64,000 bases of DNA, from NCBI GenBank assembly GCA_016715795.1, contig JADJXP010000002.1, forward strand, positions 1,550,001 to 1,614,000. The letters are read 5' to 3'. The notes below the pieces were generated by a model. It was not told where the DNA came from, did no database searches, and worked only from the letters and a program-made list of their open reading frames with translations. Source of the stretch: Chloracidobacterium sp. GTDB lineage: Bacteria > Acidobacteriota > Blastocatellia > Pyrinomonadales > Pyrinomonadaceae. A program made the position numbers and the translations under genes. Below are positions 18,125 to 25,301 of the stretch, in pieces; position 1 is the stretch's first letter; every line of letters begins with the position of its first letter.

Positions 18125-19012
18125 TTAACTAGCAACGACGTTCGATCTCAACGCGTCGTTTACAGCCAAACCAATATCCGCTGGCGACTGAACGACCTTG
18201 ATTCCAGCCTCCGTTAGTGCCTTCATCTTCTCCGCCGCCGTGCCCTTGCCGCCTGAGATTATCGCTCCCGCGTGGCCCATTCGGCGGCCCGGAGGGGCGG
18301 TTTGGCCGGCGATGAAGGCGACGATCGGCTTTGTGACGTTGTCTTTGGCGTAAGCGGCCGCATCTTCTTCTGCTGTGCCGCCGATCTCGCCGATCATGAC
18401 GATGGCGTCGGTCTCGTCGTCGGCCTGGAATAGCGCGAGGGCATCGGTGTGCGTCGTGCCGATTATCGGGTCGCCCCCGATGCCTATGGCCGTCGACTGG
18501 CCGAGGCCGAGAGCTGTAAGCTGGCCGACGGCTTCGTAGGTAAGCGTGCCGGAACGCGAAACAACGCCGATACGGCCTTCTTTATGAATATGGCCGGGCA
18601 TGATGCCGATCTTGCATTTGCCGGGCGAGATGATGCCCGGGCAGTTCGGCCCGATCATCCGCGTTGGTTTGTCACGCAAAAACTCGTGGGCCTTGACCAT
18701 ATCCGCGACCGGAATACCCTCTGTGATACAGACGACAACTGGAATCCCCGCGTCGGCGGCCTCCATTATGGCGTCGGCGGCAAATGCCGGCGGCACGTAG
18801 ATCACGCTGGCATTCGCACCCGTTTCACGAACGGCGTCGGCGACGGTATTGAATACCGGCACGCCTTCGTGCGTGGTGCCGCCTTTTCCGGGCGTGACGC
18901 CGCCTACGACGTTTGTGCCGTAATCGCGCATCTGCAGCATGTGAAACGTGCCCTCTTTGCCCGTAATGCCCTGCACGATCAGGCGTGTGCTTTTATCGAC
19001 TAAGACAGCCAA
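18125..19012 (-). CDS. sucD: Succinyl-CoA ligase (ADP/GDP-forming), alpha subunit
   Basis: The alpha subunit binds CoA and carries the phosphohistidine of the TCA-cycle enzyme that makes ATP or GTP from succinyl-CoA. The start MAVLVDKSTRLIVQGITGKE has the CoA-binding Rossmann motif. GGVTPGKGGTTHEGVPVFNT, IGPNCPGIISPGKCKIGIMP and VVSRSGTLTYEAV are canonical. The active-site His lies in RRMGHAGAIISGGKGTA near residue 245. At 295 residues it is full length. Usually sucC sits directly upstream; here the upstream side is a 469-bp non-coding gap and no sucC is in the window. Confidence 0.95.
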   Translation of the reverse strand: MAVLVDKSTRLIVQGITGKEGTFHMLQMRDYGTNVVGGVTPGKGGTTHEGVPVFNTVADAVRETGANASVIYVPPAFAADAIMEAADAGIPVVVCITEGIPVADMVKAHEFLRDKPTRMIGPNCPGIISPGKCKIGIMPGHIHKEGRIGVVSRSGTLTYEAVGQLTALGLGQSTAIGIGGDPIIGTTHTDALALFQADDETDAIVMIGEIGGTAEEDAAAYAKDNVTKPIVAFIAGQTAPPGRRMGHAGAIISGGKGTAAEKMKALTEAGIKVVQSPADIGLAVNDALRSNVVAS

Positions 19013-19143
19013 AATGATTCCTCACTTTATCCAAAACTGAGCAAAAACAAAGGCAAAGTATAACACGGCGTATCGCCGTCTGCACATTGGCATTGAGACC
19101 CGTTTACGCCTGCCGGATCGTCGGCCTAAATTACAAAATCTTC

Positions 19144-19172
19144 TTGACATTTACGCATGTGCGTCTTATCCT
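19144..19172 (+). promoter_or_regulatory. Predicted sigma70-type promoter
   Basis: TTGACA (19144-19149), a 17-bp spacer and TATCCT (19167-19172) point rightwards, with transcription expected from about 19179. The next gene on this strand, the permease at 19482, is 300 bp away and a terminator-like hairpin lies between. Confidence 0.5.
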
Positions 19173-19178
19173 TGCAAC

Positions 19179-19251
19179 ATGCCCTTTTGGCTCAGTAAAC
19201 AGGACTGCGTTCGCCGATCTGTCGGACACGTGTCCGACAAATTGTTTTTTT
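19179..19251 (+). ncRNA. Candidate short transcript between promoter and terminator
   Basis: The expected transcript of about 73 nt would run from the promoter at 19144 to the T run after the hairpin. It contains an ATG-started 28-codon frame beginning MPFWLSKQDCVRR, without a good ribosome site and read partly through the hairpin. It could be a small RNA, a leader peptide or a premature-termination leader for the permease operon. No known RNA family is recognised. Confidence 0.25.
19221..19251 (+). terminator. Perfect 18-bp palindrome followed by T run
   Basis: GTCGGACACGTGTCCGAC (19221-19238) is a perfect palindrome, followed by AAATTG and a seven-T run ending at 19251. As RNA this gives a seven-pair stem with an ACGT loop and a U tract. 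The same palindrome could instead be a protein-binding site. Confidence 0.55.
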
Positions 19252-19481
19252 GCGCGAAATACTGAAACAAGCCGTGAAAAGGCAGCATAACGTGTGTGTT
19301 CGCAATACTTTGCGGCGTTTCAACCGGCATTGAAACAACATGAAACGCGGTGAAACATGTGCAATTTGTGCCACATTGTGGCGCAGGGTACTTGCGAAAC
19401 TAAACTGAAACTTTCCTGAACAAATCTGCGGCGAATTACGTTTTTAGGATAGCTCCAGGACCGCTCAGGATTGGCCGATCG

Positions 19482-20726
19482 ATGCGACAGCTATATTCAT
19501 TTTATTCCGACGCCTTTTGGATCGCCCTCAAATCGATCCTCGAGCACAAGCTGCGCGCGTTCCTTACGCTGATCGGCATCATTATCGGTGTCGCGGCGGT
19601 TGTGGTTGTCGGAGCATCGATCAGCGGGCTTAAGACGTATGTCGTCGATAAGGCTTCGAAGATCCTCGGCTCGAACCACTTCATGATCACGCGAATGGCG
19701 TCGATGGGCCGCATGGCCGATGACGAATGGGAACGTAAGAACCGGCGCAACAAGGACATCAACTGGGCCGAGTATGAGTATGTAAAGGCCAACTGCCAAC
19801 TCTGTTCCGAGGTCGGAGCTCAAATGAACGGCAACGTGACCATCACGCAGGATGGCATCGAAATGGCATCGGTGCGAGTGCTCGGCGTAACCGCCAACAT
19901 GGCCGATATCGAGGACAAGACCATCGCGGAGGGCCGTTTTATGACTGATGGCGAATCGACACGCATCAGCAATGTCACGGTCATCGGCTCTGATATCAGG
20001 GACAAGTTCTTCCCCAACGGTTCGCCGCTCGGTCGCCAGATAAAGGTGCAGGGCGTCCCGCTGACGGTGATTGGCGTTGAAGGTAAACGCGGCTCATTCT
20101 TTGGCGATTCGCAGGACCGGAATATCTACATACCGATCACCCTCGCCGGCCAAATGTTCACCAGAACCGGCGGAATGCAGCTGCACGGCAAAGCCGACAG
20201 CGACGAGACATTCAAGGATGCTATCGAAGAGGCACGGACACTTCTGCGCAACAAACGCCAGCTCGTCGGCAGCGAGGAAGACACATTCGGTCTCGTAGAT
20301 GTTGACCAATTCAGCTCACAGATGGACGTGATAACGGGAGCGATCGCCGGTGTGGTGATACCCATAACGATGATAATCCTGGTCGTCGGCGGCATCGTCG
20401 TGATGAACATCATGCTCGTTTCGGTGACCGAGCGGACATTCGAGGTCGGCCTGCGAAAGGCACTCGGGGCGACACGCAAGCAGATATTGCTGCAATTCCT
20501 GATCGAATCGGCACTGCTATGCGTTGTCGGCGGATTTCTCGGGCTTGTGCTCGCAACCGGCGCGACCGCGCTCGTAGGAGCTGCTCTTGAGATGACAATG
20601 ACGATCACGCTCGGGTACGTGGTCCTGTCGGTCGCCGTCTCCAGCGGCATCGGCATCCTGGCGGGCCTCTATCCCGCCTGGAAAGCCGCCCGGCTCGACC
20701 CGATCGTGGCATTGACGCAGACATGA
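19482..20726 (+). CDS. MacB/FtsX-type ABC transporter permease
   Basis: A 414-residue permease. Helix 1 is at residues 22-45 (AFLTLIGIIIGVAAVVVVGA), followed by a large periplasmic MacB core domain (about 50-280). Three C-terminal helices include ITMIILVVGGIVVMNIMLVS, which runs into the VTERTFEVGLRKALGATRKQ coupling motif. Such permeases act with an ATPase and often a membrane-fusion protein, exporting peptides or lipoproteins or transmitting force. No ATPase gene is adjacent. ATG 19482 is supported by the hydrophobic start. The next gene is a second permease of the same family. Confidence 0.9.
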   Translation: MRQLYSFYSDAFWIALKSILEHKLRAFLTLIGIIIGVAAVVVVGASISGLKTYVVDKASKILGSNHFMITRMASMGRMADDEWERKNRRNKDINWAEYEYVKANCQLCSEVGAQMNGNVTITQDGIEMASVRVLGVTANMADIEDKTIAEGRFMTDGESTRISNVTVIGSDIRDKFFPNGSPLGRQIKVQGVPLTVIGVEGKRGSFFGDSQDRNIYIPITLAGQMFTRTGGMQLHGKADSDETFKDAIEEARTLLRNKRQLVGSEEDTFGLVDVDQFSSQMDVITGAIAGVVIPITMIILVVGGIVVMNIMLVSVTERTFEVGLRKALGATRKQILLQFLIESALLCVVGGFLGLVLATGATALVGAALEMTMTITLGYVVLSVAVSSGIGILAGLYPAWKAARLDPIVALTQT

Positions 20727-20729
20727 TAG

Positions 20730-20800
20730 CGGTGAATGGTGATCGGTGAATGGTCGAGGAGAAAACCCGGCCGTTCACCATTCACCATTCTCCGTTCACC
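20730..20800. repeat. Inverted repeat between two permease genes
   Basis: The left arm (20730-20755) carries GGTGAATGGT motifs and the right arm (20771-20800) the matching ACCATTCACC motifs. The arms pair imperfectly across a short loop. The element lies inside an operon, between the stop at 20726 and the ATG at 20804, so it is transcribed. Confidence 0.65.
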
Positions 20801-20803
20801 GTT

Positions 20804-22069
20804 ATGAGATTTTCGACATCATTGCCGGTTGAAGTAATGCGGATGGCGCTGGACTCGATCTACGCCCACAAGTTTCGCAGCGGGCTAACGATCCTCGGCA
20901 TTGTTGTCGGCATTTTAACGGCTGTGGTGGTGGCGTCGATCCTGACGGGAATGCGTGCGAGCATAGTTTCGATCGTTGAGGAATACGGCACAAACAACAT
21001 CTACGCCTTTCACCTGACGACGGGGCCCGGCGGCAACAACCGCGACGAACGCAACCGCAAACCGCTGACCGACGGCGACGTCAGCGCGATCCTTTCGCAA
21101 TCTACCGCCATCGAAGACATTGCCAGCGTCAATCCGGGTATCGGCAATTACGGACCGAGCTTTGACGACAACCTGACTTACGAGGGGCGTAACTATCGTT
21201 GGGCCCAGTGTGACGGTGTTTCAGCCAACTACGACCGTATCTCAAACCTAACGCTCCGCGAAGGCCGCTGGCTGACCGAGGCCGACGACCTGCAGCGACG
21301 CAACGTGCTCGTGATCGGTGTCAACGCCCGCGAAGCGCTCTTCCCAAACCCCGACGAATCGGCAATCGGCAAGGTCGTCAGGATGAACGGCGACACGTGG
21401 GAGATCATCGGCGTGATCGAAAAGCGTAAATCGGGCTTCTTTGGCGAGAATGAAGAGGACCGCAAGGTCTTTATGCCCTACAAGACCTCGCGAAAGGTCG
21501 CACCGCTGCGTGATTACCTGCTAATGATAATTCAGGCCAAGCAGGGCCAATTGAATGACGCCGTCGAGGAGATCGAGAGCGTCCTACGGCTCCGTCGCGA
21601 GGTCAAATACGGCGAGGCGAACAATTTTGACGTCAAGACAGCCGATGCGTTCATTGCCCAATTTGACGGCATTATTGGCGGCGTCGGCCTGGTCGCCATC
21701 GCCATCTCGTGCCTCGGCCTGTTGGTCGGCGGCATCGGCGTGATGAACATCATGCTGGTCTCGGTGACCGAACGGACAAAAGAGATCGGCATCCGCAAAG
21801 CCATCGGCGCCACCAAGAGAGCGATCGTCTTTCAATTCCTGCTCGAAGCAATGACGCTCACGATGTTCGGCGGGATCATCGGCATCACGCTATCGATGCT
21901 GATAAGCAACCTCCTGATGCTCCTCATCCCGTCGATGCCCGCCCAGATCCAGCCGTGGATGATCATCACATCCCTAAGTGTGTCCGTCGGCATCGGCTTA
22001 GTATTCGGAGTGCTGCCGGCCAGGAAAGCCGCAAGGCTCGACCCGATCGAGTGTTTGCGTTACGAATAA
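20804..22069 (+). CDS. MacB/FtsX-type ABC transporter permease, second copy
   Basis: The start is set at ATG 20804 (MRFSTSLPVEVMRMALDSIY) because upstream in-frame codons translate the palindrome. The 421-residue protein has helix 1 (GLTILGIVVGILTAVVVASI), a periplasmic core and three C-terminal helices. The coupling motif VTERTKEIGIRKAIGATKRA is intact and is closer to typical MacB than that of the first permease. The two genes probably encode a heterodimeric permease that shares an ATPase encoded elsewhere. The C-terminus PARKAARLDPIECLRYE is typical of the family. Confidence 0.9.
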   Translation: MRFSTSLPVEVMRMALDSIYAHKFRSGLTILGIVVGILTAVVVASILTGMRASIVSIVEEYGTNNIYAFHLTTGPGGNNRDERNRKPLTDGDVSAILSQSTAIEDIASVNPGIGNYGPSFDDNLTYEGRNYRWAQCDGVSANYDRISNLTLREGRWLTEADDLQRRNVLVIGVNAREALFPNPDESAIGKVVRMNGDTWEIIGVIEKRKSGFFGENEEDRKVFMPYKTSRKVAPLRDYLLMIIQAKQGQLNDAVEEIESVLRLRREVKYGEANNFDVKTADAFIAQFDGIIGGVGLVAIAISCLGLLVGGIGVMNIMLVSVTERTKEIGIRKAIGATKRAIVFQFLLEAMTLTMFGGIIGITLSMLISNLLMLLIPSMPAQIQPWMIITSLSVSVGIGLVFGVLPARKAARLDPIECLRYE

Positions 22070-22075
22070 AGGAAA

Positions 22076-22133
22076 TTAGCCACTGAGATGACAGAGGTTT
22101 TTTTGTAGAGTTTTCTGTGATCTCTGTGGCTAA
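22076..22133. repeat. Inverted repeat between convergent genes
   Basis: A 20-bp arm (22076-22095) matches the reverse complement of 22114-22133 at 18 positions, with a TTAGCCACTGAGAT core. A seven-T run lies in the loop. It sits between the permease stop at 22069 and the opposing DUF6265 gene, a likely place for termination on either strand. Confidence 0.7.
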
Positions 22134-22138
22134 CGAAT

Positions 22139-22606
22139 TCATCCGCACTTGCCGCGGGTTAGCGGGAAATCGATTCCTTTGGATTTGCCCTGGATCGTGC
22201 CTTCGATGCGGGCGGCGAGTTTGTCGCCGACGGCTTTGTAGATGACACGCTGCGGAAAGTCGTGGGCCTTGTTCTCGAAGATGAATTCGGCCGCCCCCGT
22301 ACTGATCAGCCTAAAATCGGTCTCGGTAGGATTAGCCTTTGGCTTGGCGACGAAGTAGATGCCGTCGGTTCGTTCCTCGATCCGCATAAACTCCCAATCG
22401 GTCGTCTTGCCGTTCTTCACGGTGCGCGACATGCCTATGATCGACGTCCCCTCGACCGCCATCCATTGCTCCGAGATAAGCAGCTTCTTAGCATCATCCC
22501 GCCGCTCCCAACAGCCCGACATACCGGCGAAATCCGGGAGCTTTGTCTGAGCCACCGCAGCGGAAACAAGAATCAAGGTAAATAGAAAGGCGGTTATCTT
22601 ATACAT
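22139..22606 (-). CDS. Secreted DUF6265-family protein
   Basis: A 155-residue protein with a signal peptide (residues 1-19, ending AVAQ). The mature part shows the pattern MSGCWERRDDAKKLLISEQW, GTSIIGMSRTVKNGKTTDWE and NKAHDFPQRVIYKAVGDKL, which matches DUF6265: a lipocalin-like beta barrel with conserved SEQW and HDFPQR. The biochemical role is unknown. It is monocistronic by position, with palindromes on both sides. Confidence 0.75.
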   Translation of the reverse strand: MYKITAFLFTLILVSAAVAQTKLPDFAGMSGCWERRDDAKKLLISEQWMAVEGTSIIGMSRTVKNGKTTDWEFMRIEERTDGIYFVAKPKANPTETDFRLISTGAAEFIFENKAHDFPQRVIYKAVGDKLAARIEGTIQGKSKGIDFPLTRGKCG

Positions 22607-22627
22607 AGTGTTTCTCCGTCTCGGCGT

Positions 22628-22717
22628 TCTCTGCGTCTCTTATCTCCGCGTTCCTCCGCGTGGAATCTTTTGTTCGCAAAACTCCACGCGGAGAAACGCA
22701 GAGATATACGCAGAGGA
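22628..22717. repeat. Long inverted repeat upstream of the DUF6265 gene
   Basis: The left arm (22628-22664) and right arm (22683-22717) pair over most of their length around the core CTCCGCGTGGA / TCCACGCGGAG. The arms also contain internal CTCTGCGT repeats. It lies between the start of one leftward gene and the end of the next. Confidence 0.7.
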
Positions 22718-22734
22718 ACGCGGAGAGTTATCAA

Positions 22735-24117
22735 TTATTCGAGTTCGACCGTCTGCTGATACTCAGGGACGATGACGTTCCAGCCGTAGGCGTCGCGGAT
22801 GTGTTGGGCCATTGCCTCGGCGGATTCGGGTTCGCCGTGCGTTGTGAATACGGTTCTTGGTGCGGATTCGAGGCCAGAGAGCCAGCGGAGCACAGCCTTC
22901 CAGTCGGCGTGGGCCGAAAAACCCTCGACCCTTTCAACGTGGCAGCCGACGGGGATCCAGTTCTTCATGATGCGGACTTCCCTCTCGCCGTCCTGCACGC
23001 GGCGGCCCGTCGTGCCCGCGGCCTGATAGCCGACAAAAACGATCGTCGCCCGCTCGTCGGGCAGTATCCGCATCGCGTGGTGCAGCACACGGCCACCTGT
23101 CAGCATTCCTGAGGCTGAGATAATTACGCGTGCGCCGCGCATATCGTTCAGGCGTTTTGATTCCTCGCGGGTGGACGTCGTCTGCATCGAGGCGGTGCGC
23201 AGCGGGTGCTTTTTGTGGGCAAGCAAGCTTGCGTATTCGCGATCGTGCTCCTCGTGCCAGCGATTGTAGACCTGCGTCGCCTGCGATGCCATCGGCGAAT
23301 CGACGATCACCGGCATTATCGGAATGCGTTTCTGCTCCTCAAGCTCGCGGATCATATACAGCACTTCCTGCGTGCGGCCGACGGCAAATGCCGGTATCAA
23401 TATCGGCCCGCCGCGCTCCGCTGCCTCATTAATGATCCTCGCCATCTGCGTTTCCGAATCGATATCGCCATGCAGCCTGTCGCCATACGTCGATTCGCAC
23501 ATCAGGTAATCGCACGCCGGCGGCGGTGCCGGATCGTTCAATATTGGCTGATCGTAATGGCCTAGATCGCCCGAAAAAAGAAACCGCGTCGCCCCCATCT
23601 CGACCAGCACCTGGCTCGCACCCATTATGTGCCCGGCTACGCTGAAACCGGCTCGAAACCCCTCGCAGACATCGTGCAATTCGCCATCATTCGGAAAGGT
23701 CTGCAGCAAGGCAAGCGCGGCCTTGGCGTCCTGCTCGTCATAGAGCGGTAGGGCGGGCGAATAGCTCGACAACTGATGTCGGTTGCGATAATCGGCCTCT
23801 TCCTCCTGCAGCCGGGCAGAATCAGGCAGCAATATCTTGAGCAGGTCGGCCGTAGCCCTCGAGGTAAAGACGGGGCCATTGAAGCCGAGTTTCACGACGC
23901 GGGGCAGAAAGCCGGTGTGATCGATATGCGCGTGGGTGATGATAACGGCATCGAGTTCACTCGCGACGAACGGCGGGTCTTGCCAATTGCGCTCACGAAG
24001 CTCGCGGTCACCCTGAAAGAGTCCGCAGTCGACGAGGACCCGCCGGCCGTGAGCTTCGAGCAGATATTTTGAGCCGGTAACCGAACCGACACCGCCGTAG
24101 AAGGTAATGCTTACCAT
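22735..24117 (-). CDS. Beta-CASP metallo-beta-lactamase-fold RNA hydrolase
   Basis: A 460-residue protein of the CPSF73/YSH1 type. MBL motifs: ITHAHIDHTGFLP near residue 60, HIMGASQVLVEMG, and SGDLGHYDQPILNDP. The beta-CASP insertion contains CESTYGDR and AFAVGRTQEVLYMI, and the C-terminal HGEPESAEAMAQ supplies the last His. These metal-dependent enzymes process or degrade RNA as endo- or exonucleases. The N-terminal TFYGGVGSVTGSKYLLE is typical of bacterial members of about 450-460 residues. It begins seven bases after the small BON-like gene and is probably the last gene of the operon that starts with the Ser/Thr kinase. Confidence 0.92.
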   Translation of the reverse strand: MVSITFYGGVGSVTGSKYLLEAHGRRVLVDCGLFQGDRELRERNWQDPPFVASELDAVIITHAHIDHTGFLPRVVKLGFNGPVFTSRATADLLKILLPDSARLQEEEADYRNRHQLSSYSPALPLYDEQDAKAALALLQTFPNDGELHDVCEGFRAGFSVAGHIMGASQVLVEMGATRFLFSGDLGHYDQPILNDPAPPPACDYLMCESTYGDRLHGDIDSETQMARIINEAAERGGPILIPAFAVGRTQEVLYMIRELEEQKRIPIMPVIVDSPMASQATQVYNRWHEEHDREYASLLAHKKHPLRTASMQTTSTREESKRLNDMRGARVIISASGMLTGGRVLHHAMRILPDERATIVFVGYQAAGTTGRRVQDGEREVRIMKNWIPVGCHVERVEGFSAHADWKAVLRWLSGLESAPRTVFTTHGEPESAEAMAQHIRDAYGWNVIVPEYQQTVELE

Positions 24118-24124
24118 TTGCGAA

Positions 24125-24634
24125 CTAGTAGGCGCGGCCGCCGCAGGTATTACCCGACAGCAATGCCAAACTCTCCGGGAACAAGAATTTCAGCAGCGTT
24201 GCCGACGCCTCAAGGCCGCAGGCGTCGCCCTCCGGAATGCAAACGTCGCCGCACGGCTTGGTCCCGGCCGCGCAACCACGGACGGCGCGCATCGGGCTGT
24301 TCTCAGGTGGCGGCGTCTCGAGAAAATTGTTCACATTGACCATTCGGACGCAGCTCGCCCCCATGCCGAAGCCGACGATCTTGTCATAGTCCTTCTTGCT
24401 GTCGGCCCAGCCCTGGAACTTGACGGCCTGGTTAACGGAAACGACGTTTATATGCGATACCTGCGATGCAAGGCCCTTGTCATCCTTGATCTCAGCATAG
24501 ATGCCCGCCACGATCTGGGCATCGGTCGCACCGCAGGTTTGGCTGAGGATGACCGTGCCCGCAGCGAGCACGATGAGCATGGATACAATGTAAAAAAGTC
24601 GAGTGGCTACGTTCAAAACGCAGATTCGGATCAT
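24125..24634 (-). CDS. BON-like exported protein with CGDVC motif
   Basis: The start at ATG 24634 is preferred because TAGGAGGGG precedes it. One N-terminal membrane helix or uncleaved signal (LFYIVSMLIVLAAGTVIL) leads to a BON-like domain, IVAGIYAEIKDDKGLASQVS to NVNNFLETPP. Then comes the cysteine motif GCAAGTKPCGDVCIPEGDAC. BON domains bind phospholipid or other envelope components. The cysteine motif is shared with the next gene upstream and could form a small disulfide knot. It is the third gene of a likely four-gene operon, after the kinase and lipoprotein and before the beta-CASP hydrolase. Confidence 0.65.
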   Translation of the reverse strand: MIRICVLNVATRLFYIVSMLIVLAAGTVILSQTCGATDAQIVAGIYAEIKDDKGLASQVSHINVVSVNQAVKFQGWADSKKDYDKIVGFGMGASCVRMVNVNNFLETPPPENSPMRAVRGCAAGTKPCGDVCIPEGDACGLEASATLLKFLFPESLALLSGNTCGGRAY

Positions 24635-24686
24635 GATGCCCCTCCTATGGGTGATGGCCCGCGTCAATGACGCGGGCCCGTGTAGA

Positions 24687-25289
24687 TTACTTGCCGCTGT
24701 TCGAATTTGTATTCTGCGGAGCAGAGTTGGAGTTCGAGTTTGATTCCGTACTCGTCTTCACCGTCGGGCTCGGGACAACGGTCTCGGTCGCACCTGTCAG
24801 TTTGCACGTCTCACCATTGGGCAAGCATACGTCGCCGCAGGCAAAAGTGCCCGGCTGGCAACTTGCAATCACGCGAAACCGCGGATCAAGCAGATCTTTA
24901 GAGACCTTGAAGTTGTTCCCTTCGGTGGTGCAGCCGCTCGCAGTCGATGAGATCAGTGCATAGATAGCGTCGCGCTGGGGCGACCAACCTGTCACATTGA
25001 TCGTCTTCTTGCTCCCTGCGACGGCGATCGAAATGTTGAACTGCCACTCTTGGCGAGTATAGCTCGTTGTTTTCTCGAGTACGTCATAAACGCCGCTGAC
25101 GATCGATTCGGGTGCGGTCGAGTTGCAATCGATCGTTGTCGGCGTTGGTGTTGTCAACGGAGCCGGAGTCGACGGCCCACCAGCAGTCGGGCCAGTCGGT
25201 TGAGTGCCGCATCCGCTCAGTCCGATCAGTCCGGCAGAGATCAGCGTCACGACAGCGATGGGATATTTTGTGAGAAAAGATTTATTCAT
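24687..25289 (-). CDS. BON-like lipoprotein with CGDVC motif
   Basis: A 200-residue lipoprotein: the signal peptide ends in the lipobox GLSGC (Cys27), followed by a Thr/Pro-rich linker. A BON-like domain (SIVSGVYDVLEKTTSYTRQE to VSKDLLDP) is followed by CQPGTFACGDVCLPNGETCK and an Asn/Ser-rich tail. The order and the cysteine motif match the neighbour at 24125, so the two are tandem paralogues, one lipid-anchored and one with a membrane helix. The start lies 12 bp after the kinase stop codon, which supports co-transcription. Confidence 0.75.
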   Translation of the reverse strand: MNKSFLTKYPIAVVTLISAGLIGLSGCGTQPTGPTAGGPSTPAPLTTPTPTTIDCNSTAPESIVSGVYDVLEKTTSYTRQEWQFNISIAVAGSKKTINVTGWSPQRDAIYALISSTASGCTTEGNNFKVSKDLLDPRFRVIASCQPGTFACGDVCLPNGETCKLTGATETVVPSPTVKTSTESNSNSNSAPQNTNSNSGK

Positions 25290-25301
25290 ACAGCCTCCTG
25301 T

